From assembly GCF_003583365.1 (NCBI RefSeq), contig NZ_QXED01000020.1, positions 1 to 51,763 on the forward strand: a stretch of 51,763 nucleotides of DNA. The letters run 5' to 3'. The position numbers and the translations under genes are program-made. Below, piece after piece: positions 33,878 through 42,123 of this stretch. The number at the start of each line of letters is the position of its first letter. Positions within the stretch are counted from its first letter, which is position 1. Origin of the DNA: Fibrisoma montanum (GTDB lineage: Bacteria; Bacteroidota; Bacteroidia; Cytophagales; Spirosomataceae). Under the pieces are notes generated by a model, which was not told the origin of the DNA, did no database searches, and saw only the letters and a program-made list of their open reading frames with translations.

Positions 33878-35809
33878 CTAAAACATACCCATGGCTTTGT
33901 TCAGCCGCTGCTGCAGGGCCGTACGCGGCAACGTAATGAAGTGCCCAATCGGCTGGCCGTTGCGATACGGCTGTACCCGGAGCGTAATGGGTCCATCAGG
34001 CAGTTCGACCGGCTGGGCATACACGGCCGATTGGCGGTCGGGCATGGTATCGTCAAACGAATAACGCAGTTCAATACCCGGCACTTCGGTTTCCATCTCC
34101 AGCATCAGTTTGTCGCCGTTCTGACGGGTCCGGATGATGGGGTCATAGATTGCCCGCGATACGTTGATTCCGGCCTGATCGGCCCGCTCGAAGTGATTTT
34201 CCATACGCTGCACGAAACGCTCCCAGTTTTTTGCGGCTGCCGGCGACCAGTACACCTCGGCCAGGGCCCAGCCCCGCGGCCAGGTCATGTACTGAGCGTA
34301 GCGCAGCGTTGGAATCTGCTCCGTCCAGAGGTTACCCTGTCCGCCAAGAATGCGTTTGGCGTCCACCCCGGCCGGAACCGGCTCAAAACCATAGCACTTT
34401 TTCAGGCGCAGGTTGGCATAGATCGGCGGGTCGATGGTCGGCTCGCCCTGCACGTAGTCGAGGTAGGCGTAGGTTGTAGGCGTCATCACTACGTCGTGGC
34501 CCATCTGGGCCGCTTCGATGCCCCCTTTCGTACCCCGCCAGCTCATTACGGTTGCCCCCGGCGAAATGCCCCCTTCCAGAATTTCGTCCCAGCCCAGCAG
34601 CTTTTTGCCTTTGGCAGCCAGGATTTTCTCCACACGGTTCATAAAATACCCCTGCAGGTCTTCGACGTGCCGGATGCCGAGCTTCTTCATCAGCGCCTGA
34701 CAGCCGGGATCGTTCGCCCAGTAGCCTTTGTAGCATTCGTCGCCCCCGACGTGGATGTACTGGTTCGGAAACAGCTGCGCCATTTCGGTAAAGACCTTAT
34801 CCAGAAACTCGTACACCTTCTCGTCGGAGGGGTTGAGGGTATTTTCGACCTTCATCCGGAACGTACCATTGCCGTACCACTCCGAAAACGGCGTACCCGG
34901 ATTCACGCTGACCGGCTGTTTGGTACAGCTCAGCTCGGGATACGCAGCCAGAGCGGCCATGCTGTGGCCCGGTACGTCGACCTCCGGCACAATTGTTACG
35001 TTCCGGTCGCTGGCATAACGGATAATCTCGCGGATATCGTCCTGCGTGTAGAATCCACCAACCGGCGTCGGTTCGCCCGGTTTTGGTTCGGCCCGGTCGC
35101 CGAAGTGGCCGCTGCGGGCCACGCGCCAGGCCCCAACCTGCGTCAGTTTAGGCAGCGATTTGATTTCAATGCGCCAGCCGTTGTCGTCGGTCAGGTGCCA
35201 GTGGAACGTATTGAATTTGTAGCGGGCCATCTGGTCGATGTACTGCTTCACTTCATCTTTGGTAAAGAAATGCCGGCTCACATCCAGCATGATTCCCCGC
35301 CAGCCAAACCGTGGGTAATCGGTAATGCGCACGGCCGGTGCCGTCCAGACCGCCGATGCTACGCTGGGGCTCTCAACGTCTTTGGGGAACAACTGCAGCA
35401 ACGACTGCATGCCGTAGAACAGGCCCGCCGGCTGGTTGGCCGATAGCATTACGCCCTTCGGCGTTACGTTCAGCGTGTACCCTTCGCGGCCAAGGGTTTC
35501 GCTGGGTTGCGCGTTGAGCTGGAGGTGCACGCTACCCGCCTTACCGGCGCGGGGACGCAGCGCGAAACCCGTAGAGCGGTTCAGGAACTGGGCCAGCTGT
35601 CCGGCAACGGCTTCGGCAGCCTGGCCGTCGTACGTGATGGTACTGGCTTTTGTCAGCCGGAACTGGCCGGTCTGGGGCGTAAGCTCCACCGGCTGGGGAA
35701 TAAGGTGAATAGACGAGGCCCCATCCGTCCGGGTTGTGGTCGACTGGGCCAGACCAGGCTGAACAACCGTCAGCGAGGCACTAAATAAAGCAGCAATCAG
35801 AAGTTTCAT
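33878..35809 (-). CDS. GH20 beta-N-acetylhexosaminidase
   Basis: This is an exported exo-enzyme of 643 residues that removes terminal N-acetylglucosamine or N-acetylgalactosamine. The signal peptide is MKLLIAALFSASLTVVQPGL. A GH20b domain (about 30-160) precedes the catalytic barrel (about 165-520). The catalytic pair is Asp357-Glu358 in H-V-G-G-D-E, with typical L-D-V-S-R-H-F-F, H-W-H-L-T-D-D-N-G-W-R and L-G-W-D-E-I-L-E-G motifs. A short C-terminal domain follows. It is downstream of an AraC gene with the same orientation, which may control it. Chitin or host/plant N-glycan fragments are likely substrates. Confidence 0.95.
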   Translation of the reverse strand: MKLLIAALFSASLTVVQPGLAQSTTTRTDGASSIHLIPQPVELTPQTGQFRLTKASTITYDGQAAEAVAGQLAQFLNRSTGFALRPRAGKAGSVHLQLNAQPSETLGREGYTLNVTPKGVMLSANQPAGLFYGMQSLLQLFPKDVESPSVASAVWTAPAVRITDYPRFGWRGIMLDVSRHFFTKDEVKQYIDQMARYKFNTFHWHLTDDNGWRIEIKSLPKLTQVGAWRVARSGHFGDRAEPKPGEPTPVGGFYTQDDIREIIRYASDRNVTIVPEVDVPGHSMAALAAYPELSCTKQPVSVNPGTPFSEWYGNGTFRMKVENTLNPSDEKVYEFLDKVFTEMAQLFPNQYIHVGGDECYKGYWANDPGCQALMKKLGIRHVEDLQGYFMNRVEKILAAKGKKLLGWDEILEGGISPGATVMSWRGTKGGIEAAQMGHDVVMTPTTYAYLDYVQGEPTIDPPIYANLRLKKCYGFEPVPAGVDAKRILGGQGNLWTEQIPTLRYAQYMTWPRGWALAEVYWSPAAAKNWERFVQRMENHFERADQAGINVSRAIYDPIIRTRQNGDKLMLEMETEVPGIELRYSFDDTMPDRQSAVYAQPVELPDGPITLRVQPYRNGQPIGHFITLPRTALQQRLNKAMGMF

Positions 35810-35964
35810 CGGGGATTGTTTTAACTGAAACGTTACGATGTACCAGCAGAAGGATGCGCAGGCCGTAATTTACCCTTCCGGTATCGGTGTGGCCCTGCAA
35901 CAGTACGTTGGTAAATCGGGCCTGCCGGGCAAGGGTAAGCCGTGGCCGGTTCATGCCGCATGAG

Positions 35965-36858
35965 CTACGGCACCAGTTCAGGGAGTCGCGTCGGCTTCAG
36001 GTACTGCTGCTGGTACTTGAGCGGACTCATGCCCATAACCGCCCTGAAATATTTGTTGAAGTTGGAGACGGAATTGAACCCACTTTCGTAGCCTACCCGG
36101 GCAATACTGGTTTTGTTGGCCAGCAGTAGACTACAGGCTTTTCCAACCCGAAGCTCGGTCAGAAACTGGCTGTACGTTTTTCGGTTGTGCGCTTTGAAAT
36201 ACCGGCAGAACGCGTTGGGGCTCATAGTAGCTACGTCGGCGATCTGCTGTAAGGTAATGGGCCGCTGAAAATTTTCGAGGGAGTATTGCAGAATCCGGTT
36301 AATGCGTTCCGTGTCCACTTCATCGGTCGGCCGGAACAGGGTGGCCGTTGTCAGCAGGGTCCGTTCGTCCGAGTGGGCAATCTGATCGAGTATATCCAGC
36401 AGCAGAGTGATTCGTTTCAGGCCATTGGCGTTCAGCAGGAGCCGTAGTTTCCGGGCCACCGCCTTCTGCAACGCGCCGTGTAGCCGCATACCCAGCCGGG
36501 CGGTTTCGAGCAGACTCCGTACGTCGCGGCTTTCGGGTAGCTGCAGGAACGATTTACCCAGGCATTCCTCCTTGAAGTGAACGACCGTAGCAATCGCCCG
36601 GCGGGTGCTGTCCTCGGCAAAATACGCATCGTCGCAGCGCCAGTAGTGCGGCAGGTTCGAGCCAATCAGCAGCAGGTCGCCCGCCGAAAACGGCTGAATC
36701 CGATCGCCGATGAACTGCGTACCACTCCCCGCTTCCAGGTGTACCAGCTCCACATCCGGGTGGTAATGCCAGCGATTGTAGAAGTAAGGCACGATATCCC
36801 GGCGAACGCTGAACGACTGTTCGGATTTTAACGGAACGGTGAGTAGTTGAGGCTTCAC
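35965..36858 (-). CDS. AraC-family regulator with N-terminal cupin domain
   Basis: This regulator of 297 residues has a cupin domain (W-H-Y-H-P-D-V-E-L, N-L-P-H-Y-W) followed by two helix-turn-helix motifs (about 190-290; I-A-R-V-G-Y-E-S-G-F-N-S-V-S-N-F-N-K-Y-F). It has the same architecture as the regulator at 27593. It is 155 bases upstream of the GH20 gene on the same strand, so that gene is its likely target. A 12-bp palindrome lies 12 bases before its own start and suggests autoregulation. Confidence 0.9.
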   Translation of the reverse strand: MKPQLLTVPLKSEQSFSVRRDIVPYFYNRWHYHPDVELVHLEAGSGTQFIGDRIQPFSAGDLLLIGSNLPHYWRCDDAYFAEDSTRRAIATVVHFKEECLGKSFLQLPESRDVRSLLETARLGMRLHGALQKAVARKLRLLLNANGLKRITLLLDILDQIAHSDERTLLTTATLFRPTDEVDTERINRILQYSLENFQRPITLQQIADVATMSPNAFCRYFKAHNRKTYSQFLTELRVGKACSLLLANKTSIARVGYESGFNSVSNFNKYFRAVMGMSPLKYQQQYLKPTRLPELVP

Positions 36859-36870
36859 ACGTAAAAATTA

Positions 36871-36882
36871 GCAAAATTTTGC
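36871..36882. promoter_or_regulatory. Palindrome GCAAAATTTTGC between divergent regulators
   Basis: This perfect 12-bp palindrome lies 12 bases before the AraC gene start and about 150 bases before the ECF sigma gene. It is a candidate operator for either; no binding data. Confidence 0.4.
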
Positions 36883-37032
36883 CATTCAATAGCACATGAT
36901 TGGTAAAATATGAGCAAATCTGGCTAATCCGGTAGAACAGCCCTATCTCTCTTTTCGCTCAATTTGCATAGTTGGGTACGACGCCCTGCTCAACCGTTTC
37001 GGTGTCAGATGGCACTTGCTTCTAAACTCTGT

Positions 37033-37587
37033 ATGAAAAAATCCATTTCCCTACACGCATCCGTCGGCGACAAAGCCTTATGGCAGCAGACATTAGCTGG
37101 TGACAAGCAGGCGTTTGGCCAGTTATACGTACGCTTCTACCACGCATTGAAGCATTACGGTCGCCGACTCGCCGACGACGACGAGCTGATCGAGGATAGC
37201 ATTCAGGATTTGTTTCTGACGGTCTGGCAAACCCGCCAGTCGCTCAACGCCAACGCGCCCGCCGGCTACTACCTTGCCAGCGCTTTACGCCACGCGATCA
37301 ACCGGCGACTGATGAAACAGCTGACGACGGAAAGCCCCAGCGAATCATCGGTCTGGTGCCAGTCGTCGGAGGATGACTACCTGAAAGCGGAAGAAGAACA
37401 CCACCGGAAACACCTCCTCGACAAGGCTCTGCGCAGACTAAGCCCGCGTCAGCAGCAGGTACTGCACCTTCATTTTTTCGAGGCAAAATCGCACCACGAG
37501 ATTCGTCAGATCATGCAGATTTCGTCGCAGTCGGTTTATAATGCCCTGTGTCGCAGCCTGAAAACCCTGCGGGCAACCTGCGTCTGA
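37033..37587 (+). CDS. ECF-type RNA polymerase sigma-70 factor
   Basis: This alternative sigma factor of about 184 residues starts best at the ATG at 37033 (M-K-K-S-I-S-L-H). Region 2 is at about 25-90 (D-D-D-E-L-I-E-D-S-I-Q-D-L-F-L-T-V-W) and region 4 at about 125-180 (L-S-P-R-Q-Q-Q-V-L-H-L-H-F-F, then S-S-Q-S-V-Y-N-A-L-C-R-S-L). It is of the Bacteroidota ECF type usually paired with a FecR-like anti-sigma and a SusC-type receptor. No anti-sigma gene is adjacent. A shared bidirectional hairpin separates it from the converging oxidoreductase gene. Confidence 0.92.
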   Translation: MKKSISLHASVGDKALWQQTLAGDKQAFGQLYVRFYHALKHYGRRLADDDELIEDSIQDLFLTVWQTRQSLNANAPAGYYLASALRHAINRRLMKQLTTESPSESSVWCQSSEDDYLKAEEEHHRKHLLDKALRRLSPRQQQVLHLHFFEAKSHHEIRQIMQISSQSVYNALCRSLKTLRATCV

Positions 37588-37605
37588 CCCAGCCGTCAGA
37601 ACGCA

Positions 37606-37651
37606 CAGGGTCGGTTGCTGATCAATCCGAAGAGATCAACAACCGACCCTG
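37606..37651. terminator. Strong hairpin between convergent genes
   Basis: CAGGGTCGGTTG (37606-37617) pairs with CAACCGACCCTG (37640-37651), and further inside GATC pairs with GATC. It can end transcripts from both the sigma factor and the Gfo/Idh/MocA gene. Confidence 0.75.
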
Positions 37652-37671
37652 TATCCTGCACCGGCAGTCCG

Positions 37672-39021
37672 CTACGTGAGGAGCGGAGGCTCCCAGCCTT
37701 TTTCGTAATCGCGGCTCCAGAGTTTCATGGCCTTCTTGTCCTTGACATGCCCGTTGGTTTCATCAACGGCCAGGTCACTGTTGGTGCGGTAGGCGATGTT
37801 GGCCAGGTGGCAGAGCAGCACACTCTTGGCACCTTCCTCGATGGGCGAGTTCTGCTTTTCCTTGCCCCGAACGGCCTCGAAGAAGTTAACGACGTGGCGA
37901 GTCGTCATGTCGCCCCCTCCGCCAAGCGCCGTACCGGCTTCCGCCCCCTGCGCTTTGCGCTCTTTGGTCAGTTTGCCCTCGCGGCTATACAGTCTGTAGC
38001 CGTCGCGGTCAACATAAGCCGACCCGTTGGTGCCGTAGATGATTACCCCCCGGTCGGAGCCGAAGGTTTTGTAGCCGTTGCGGCACTGGCACTCCCACTT
38101 GATGACCTTATCCCCGGCGTACCGGTACGTAGCATCCATGGTATCATACATGGTCCAGCCATCGTCGGCAAAATGACGTTTGGCCGCTTCGACACTTACC
38201 TGCTGGGGGTGCTCAACCTGCAACGCCCAGCGCGCTACGTCCAGCTCGTGGGTACCGTTGTTGCCCGCTTCGGCGGTGCCGTAGGTCCAGCCATACCAGT
38301 GCCAGTTGTAATCCCAGGTATCGTGCTGATACGGTTGCCGGGGAGCGGGCCCCTGAAACAGTTCCCAGTCCAGCCCGTCGGGGACGGGAGCCGCTTTCGG
38401 AACAGGTACCGCGCCCCGGTTGGCGATGTAAAAAGCCACCGCTTTGTAGGGCTGCCCAATGGCGCCACCGTGAATCTGATTCATCAGATCGATGGACTCA
38501 ACGGCCGAACGCTGCTGGTTGCCCATCTGGATCACCTTGTTGTATTTTTTAGGCAGCATCGACAGGATTTCGCCTTCGCGGGGGTTATGGCTGCACGGCT
38601 TCTCGACGTACACGTGCTTACCGGCCTGCACCGCCAGCCAGGTCCCCGGCGCGTGCCAGTGGTCGGGGGTAGCGTTGATGAGCACATCCACGTCCTTGTC
38701 GGCCAGCACTTTGCGAATGTCGTTCTCCAGCTTTGGTTTGTAATCAATGTGCTTACCGAACTTCTGCAGGGCCGACTCCCGCTGTTTCTGCATCACGTCG
38801 CACAGATACAGCAACTCTACGTTGCTCGACTTCAGGGCGATCGGTTCGTAGTAGGCCCCCAACCGGCGGCCTAAGCCGGCGATGGCGACCTGAAGCCGTT
38901 CGTTAGCCCCAATGATCCGGTTGTAGCTGCGGGCGGTCATGCCCTTGGCCAGCCCACCTATGGCGACTCCGGCGGTACCGAGGGCGGCTGTTTTGATAAA
39001 TTCTCGGCGAGAATGCTCCAT
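37672..39021 (-). CDS. Tat-exported Gfo/Idh/MocA family oxidoreductase
   Basis: This is an NAD(P)-dependent oxidoreductase of 449 residues. The N-terminus carries a twin-arginine signal (S-R-R-E-F-I-K-T-A-A-L-G), so it is exported folded with its cofactor. The Rossmann part has V-A-I-A-G-L-G-R-R-L-G in place of the usual G-x-G-x-x-G, and the E-K-P-C-S-H-N motif supplies the catalytic Lys. The C-terminal part is the beta-sheet domain (Y-N-W-H-W-Y-G-W-T-Y-G, G-T-H-E-L-D-V-A-R-W), a form common in exported Bacteroidota members acting on glycosides. Together with the isomerase-like and dehydrogenase-like proteins in the window it may belong to a 3-keto-sugar type pathway; that is inference. Confidence 0.9.
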   Translation of the reverse strand: MEHSRREFIKTAALGTAGVAIGGLAKGMTARSYNRIIGANERLQVAIAGLGRRLGAYYEPIALKSSNVELLYLCDVMQKQRESALQKFGKHIDYKPKLENDIRKVLADKDVDVLINATPDHWHAPGTWLAVQAGKHVYVEKPCSHNPREGEILSMLPKKYNKVIQMGNQQRSAVESIDLMNQIHGGAIGQPYKAVAFYIANRGAVPVPKAAPVPDGLDWELFQGPAPRQPYQHDTWDYNWHWYGWTYGTAEAGNNGTHELDVARWALQVEHPQQVSVEAAKRHFADDGWTMYDTMDATYRYAGDKVIKWECQCRNGYKTFGSDRGVIIYGTNGSAYVDRDGYRLYSREGKLTKERKAQGAEAGTALGGGGDMTTRHVVNFFEAVRGKEKQNSPIEEGAKSVLLCHLANIAYRTNSDLAVDETNGHVKDKKAMKLWSRDYEKGWEPPLLT

Positions 39022-39311
39022 ACGTTTGTCTGCTAAATGCTTAGGTGTGCGGTTGTTCCATCAAAAGAGGAGTTTACCCCCGGAAGCAACTGCCTTTTTA
39101 CCAAAAGACAGCGACGTGCTGCTTTTACCAGCTTTCGGCCGAAAACAGATGAACTTCAGGGTAACGCCGGTATCAAACTGGTACGCCGGACCGGTTTGGG
39201 GTAACCGGTCGGTGTAGTCCCTTTACAGCCAAAAAAATCAAAAATTATATACACCTGTATTGAACTATTCCATCTGATTCGGGGTCATTAGTATACGACC
39301 TTTCTCCAACC

Positions 39312-39473
39312 ATGATGACTCAACCGCAACTTACCCAACTCGCCGACGATCCTGAACTCTTAACGCCCCTGCAACAGACGGCCGTTAACCTCATGATCCT
39401 GTTCCCGGACCTCCCCCACGACGAGGCCCTGCTTCAGGCAAAAGCGTGGGTCGGATTTTTTGCGATCGAATGA
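39312..39473 (+). CDS. Small hypothetical protein, 53 residues
   Basis: From ATG 39312 (or 39315) a frame of 53 codons reads M-M-T-Q-P-Q-L-T-Q-L-A-D-D-P-E-L and ends V-G-F-F-A-I-E before TGA at 39471-39473. Codon use looks like the neighbours: G or C dominates the third position. It fills what would otherwise be a 480-base gap. No domain is recognised; it is predicted helical and acidic. Real expression is uncertain. A small hairpin overlaps the end of the next leftward gene just after it. Confidence 0.5.
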   Translation: MMTQPQLTQLADDPELLTPLQQTAVNLMILFPDLPHDEALLQAKAWVGFFAIE

Positions 39474-39500
39474 CTCTCATGCTCCGCGTTCAGCCCTGCT

Positions 39501-41306
39501 CTACCGGGGCTGGCAGCTTTTGATCCGGTAGATTTTACCGTCCGATTTCGTGTACAGATAAAAGGCATTGTTGAGCCCCACGCCGAAACGGAGGTCGGTT
39601 TTCTGAGCGCCCGTGAGCGTCCGAAACGTGGTTACGCTATCGCCCACCGCAAGCTGCAGTTCCTCGATGGAGGCCTGTCTGCCCAGGCGTAACTGATCGC
39701 TGTCGACGTAAAAAACCCGTCCGTTCACAATGTCCCCGAAGATGTATTTACCCGTCAGCAGAGGAATGTCCGAGCCGGTGTACACAAACCCGCCCGAAAA
39801 GGCATTGCCCTCGTCGTGATCGTAGAGTGCAACGGGATAGACGTATTGAAGGGCAGCGTCATTTTCGGGCAGTGCATACACCTTATCCATTTTTCCGCGG
39901 TAGTTGATCACCAGCAGCCCTTCGCGTTCCGGCCAGCCATAATCTGCCCCGGCCACGCCCAGGTTCAACTCTTCCGCGTTGGCGTGGCCAATGTCGGAGA
40001 TCAGCATCTTGCCGTCGGGAGCCCAGGTGATGCGGTTGGGATTCCGGAAACCCCGGCAGAAAATTTCCCCCAGCGTAGCCGGGTCGTTGTCCTGCGCGTA
40101 GGGATTGCCGGGCGGAATACCGTACCGGCCGTTCTGGCTGTTCCGCCCCTGCGGATCGATCCGGAGCACCGAACTCCAGATCCGGCTCTTCGAATTACAG
40201 ATAAACGGAAAGCCGTTTTCGGTGGCTCCACCGTCGCCCACACCGATGTATAACAGGCCATAGTCCGGACTGCCCGGTTTGGCCAATGGATTGAACGTAA
40301 TCTCCTGAACGCCGTGAATGGGCGACACCATGTTCACGCGCATCAGCTCCCGGCCCGATCCGGCAAACGTCGCGCCGGCCGGGTTGGGTAGTTTCCACTC
40401 GGTCAGGACCCATTGCAGCGTTACCCGGATCGAATCGGGATACGCAAAATCGGCGGGGGCCGTGTTGGCTTTTTCCGTGTGGGTGGTGTAGAAAAGCCCG
40501 TTTTTGTAAAAGTCCGGGTGGAAAGCATAACTACCGAAACCGGTGGCGTGACCCGGGGCGTGAATGAAGTTGGGGCGCTCCTTCCGCATGTCCATGTACA
40601 CCCGGAGTTTATCATTCACGAGTTCGTAGAGCGTACCGCGCAGGTCTTCCAGAAACAGCCGATCGGTTGGACCGGGCAGCACGAGCATCTTGTTGATCCG
40701 GGCGAGCGGGGCCTTTTCAGCGCTGGCTGGTGCCGTAATGACCTCTTCCAGGCTGATCCGCAGACCTGAGCTGGCAATCCGGGCCGGAATGGGGTCCTGA
40801 ATCGGTGGGCCCAGCCGGGCAGTCTCGGCCTCCGACGGTTTCTGCTTCTGGTTGGCGCGGATGTACGACATAAGGGCCTGCACATCGCCATCGCTCAGGC
40901 TCGTAAAGGCGGGCATCGCCTGCTTGTATTCCTCAAACAGCCGGACGGCCCGGGCATCTCCGCGCTGGATTACGTCCGGGGCGTTGCGGATGAATTGCCG
41001 TATCCAGTCGGGCGATGCATGGCTGGTGACCTCCGACAAGTTGGGTCCGATTCCTTTCTGCAGAAAATTATGGCAGGCCGAGCAGTTGCTTTGAAACAAC
41101 TGCTGTCCTTTCGCCAATACCTGCTTGTCGGTAGAATACGGATTTGCGGCCGAAGCCACCCGCGCCGTCGATGTCGCCGGTTTTTGGGCAACCGGGCGCT
41201 GTGCGTTTACCGACCAGCCGCTGAGCGTCCCGAGCAAAAGTGCCAGGACCCGTATCGATTGTTTACACGTCGGAATGTTCAATGAAGGGCAGGTAGGTAT
41301 AGGCAT
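39501..41306 (-). CDS. Secreted cytochrome c - PQQ-type sugar dehydrogenase fusion
   Basis: This protein has about 601 residues from the ATG at 41306, with a delayed hydrophobic signal (K-Q-S-I-R-V-L-A-L-L-L-G-T-L-S-G-W). An N-terminal single-heme cytochrome c domain has C75-S-A-C-H79 and a distal Met candidate in Q-A-M-P-A-F. The second domain (about 180-595) is a propeller of the glucose/sorbosone dehydrogenase (GSDH) type: G-D-G-G-A-T-E-N, L-R-I-D-P-Q-G-R-N, R-G-F-R-N-P-N-R-I-T-W and D-I-G-H-A-N-A-E-E-L-N. PQQ is the expected cofactor. It should oxidise aldoses outside the cytoplasm and hand electrons to its own heme. Confidence 0.88.
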   Translation of the reverse strand: MPIPTCPSLNIPTCKQSIRVLALLLGTLSGWSVNAQRPVAQKPATSTARVASAANPYSTDKQVLAKGQQLFQSNCSACHNFLQKGIGPNLSEVTSHASPDWIRQFIRNAPDVIQRGDARAVRLFEEYKQAMPAFTSLSDGDVQALMSYIRANQKQKPSEAETARLGPPIQDPIPARIASSGLRISLEEVITAPASAEKAPLARINKMLVLPGPTDRLFLEDLRGTLYELVNDKLRVYMDMRKERPNFIHAPGHATGFGSYAFHPDFYKNGLFYTTHTEKANTAPADFAYPDSIRVTLQWVLTEWKLPNPAGATFAGSGRELMRVNMVSPIHGVQEITFNPLAKPGSPDYGLLYIGVGDGGATENGFPFICNSKSRIWSSVLRIDPQGRNSQNGRYGIPPGNPYAQDNDPATLGEIFCRGFRNPNRITWAPDGKMLISDIGHANAEELNLGVAGADYGWPEREGLLVINYRGKMDKVYALPENDAALQYVYPVALYDHDEGNAFSGGFVYTGSDIPLLTGKYIFGDIVNGRVFYVDSDQLRLGRQASIEELQLAVGDSVTTFRTLTGAQKTDLRFGVGLNNAFYLYTKSDGKIYRIKSCQPR

Positions 41307-41348
41307 CAGAATAAGGTGTTGCTTCGTGATGGAACGCGGGTTGTGCAC

Positions 41349-41711
41349 GCCCCCATCAACATCACTGTTTATCAGTTATTTATATCTTTTATTATGACTC
41401 TGACCAGAACGCGCAGTTGCCGGAAGGACTACCAACCACGTATTGAAGGCTACGGAATTAGCCATACCTTCCGTTGGTTTTTGACACCGGATGCCGCTTG
41501 TTGTCGTCACAATCAGTATCCGGCGCCGTGCTTTCTTTAAAGAGAACACAGCGCTGGTTTATAATCATGTACGCGCCAAAAAATATAGCCACGGCCCGAC
41601 TCCGCTCCTGTGTCGTACGACAAAAAAATGAGCCAGTACCTCTTTTTTGCGGTCCTTTAGCCGGTCCCGCTGGTTATGACAACGAATTAACAAAGCAGGC
41701 AGAAACAGGCT
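41349..41711. other. Gap between divergent genes; no gene seen
   Basis: This stretch of 363 bases separates the divergent dehydrogenase and lipoprotein genes and must hold both promoters. Open frames here are short and lack start context or recognisable products. I see no strong hairpin or repeat. It is somewhat richer in A and T than the genes around it. Confidence 0.5.
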
Positions 41712-42083
41712 ATGAGAATGCGTTGGATAGGATTGGTAGGACTCGCTCAGTGGCTGCTGAGCAGTTGTTCAACGGGCGTTCGGGACATCGACTTTGAGGG
41801 AAGGCGCTACTGGATAACGGTCGACGCGGATTCGGCAAAGGGCGTGGACAGCGCTCAACTGGCGCAGCTGCGTACGGTAGAAACGGTGTATGGCTTCAGT
41901 AAAAACGGTCGGGGTCGACAATATATCAGACAGGGCACGGTTTCAGAAGCTGCCCTATTCAACTGGCAGATCATCGGCGATAGCCTCCAGATCAACCAGG
42001 CTACCTTCAGCGTCGAAAAACTGGACAACGGGTTTAAGCTCAGCTCCGATTCGGTGGTGTTGTTCATGCACCAGAAACCCTGA
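41712..42083 (+). CDS. Small lipoprotein of unknown function
   Basis: This protein of 123 residues has a lipoprotein signal: M-R-M-R-W-I-G-L-V-G-L-A-Q-W-L-L-S-S-C, with lipidation at Cys19. The mature part is predicted beta-rich (strands around R-Y-W-I-T-V, T-V-Y-G-F-S, Q-Y-I-R-Q-G-T-V, F-N-W-Q-I-I-G-D-S-L-Q-I, V-V-L-F-M), like small lipocalin-type or DUF lipoproteins of Bacteroidota. No family is recognised. It converges on the FG-GAP gene with 40 bases between. Confidence 0.7.
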   Translation: MRMRWIGLVGLAQWLLSSCSTGVRDIDFEGRRYWITVDADSAKGVDSAQLAQLRTVETVYGFSKNGRGRQYIRQGTVSEAALFNWQIIGDSLQINQATFSVEKLDNGFKLSSDSVVLFMHQKP

Positions 42084-42123
42084 TTCTCATCGTCACCCAG
42101 GCAGGCCGGCAACCGCCACTGGC

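Noticed and set aside
33755-35446. Open frame of 563 codons opposite the GH20 gene
   Set aside because: Same cause: the GH20 catalytic motifs fix the coding strand, and the opposite product has no recognisable features.
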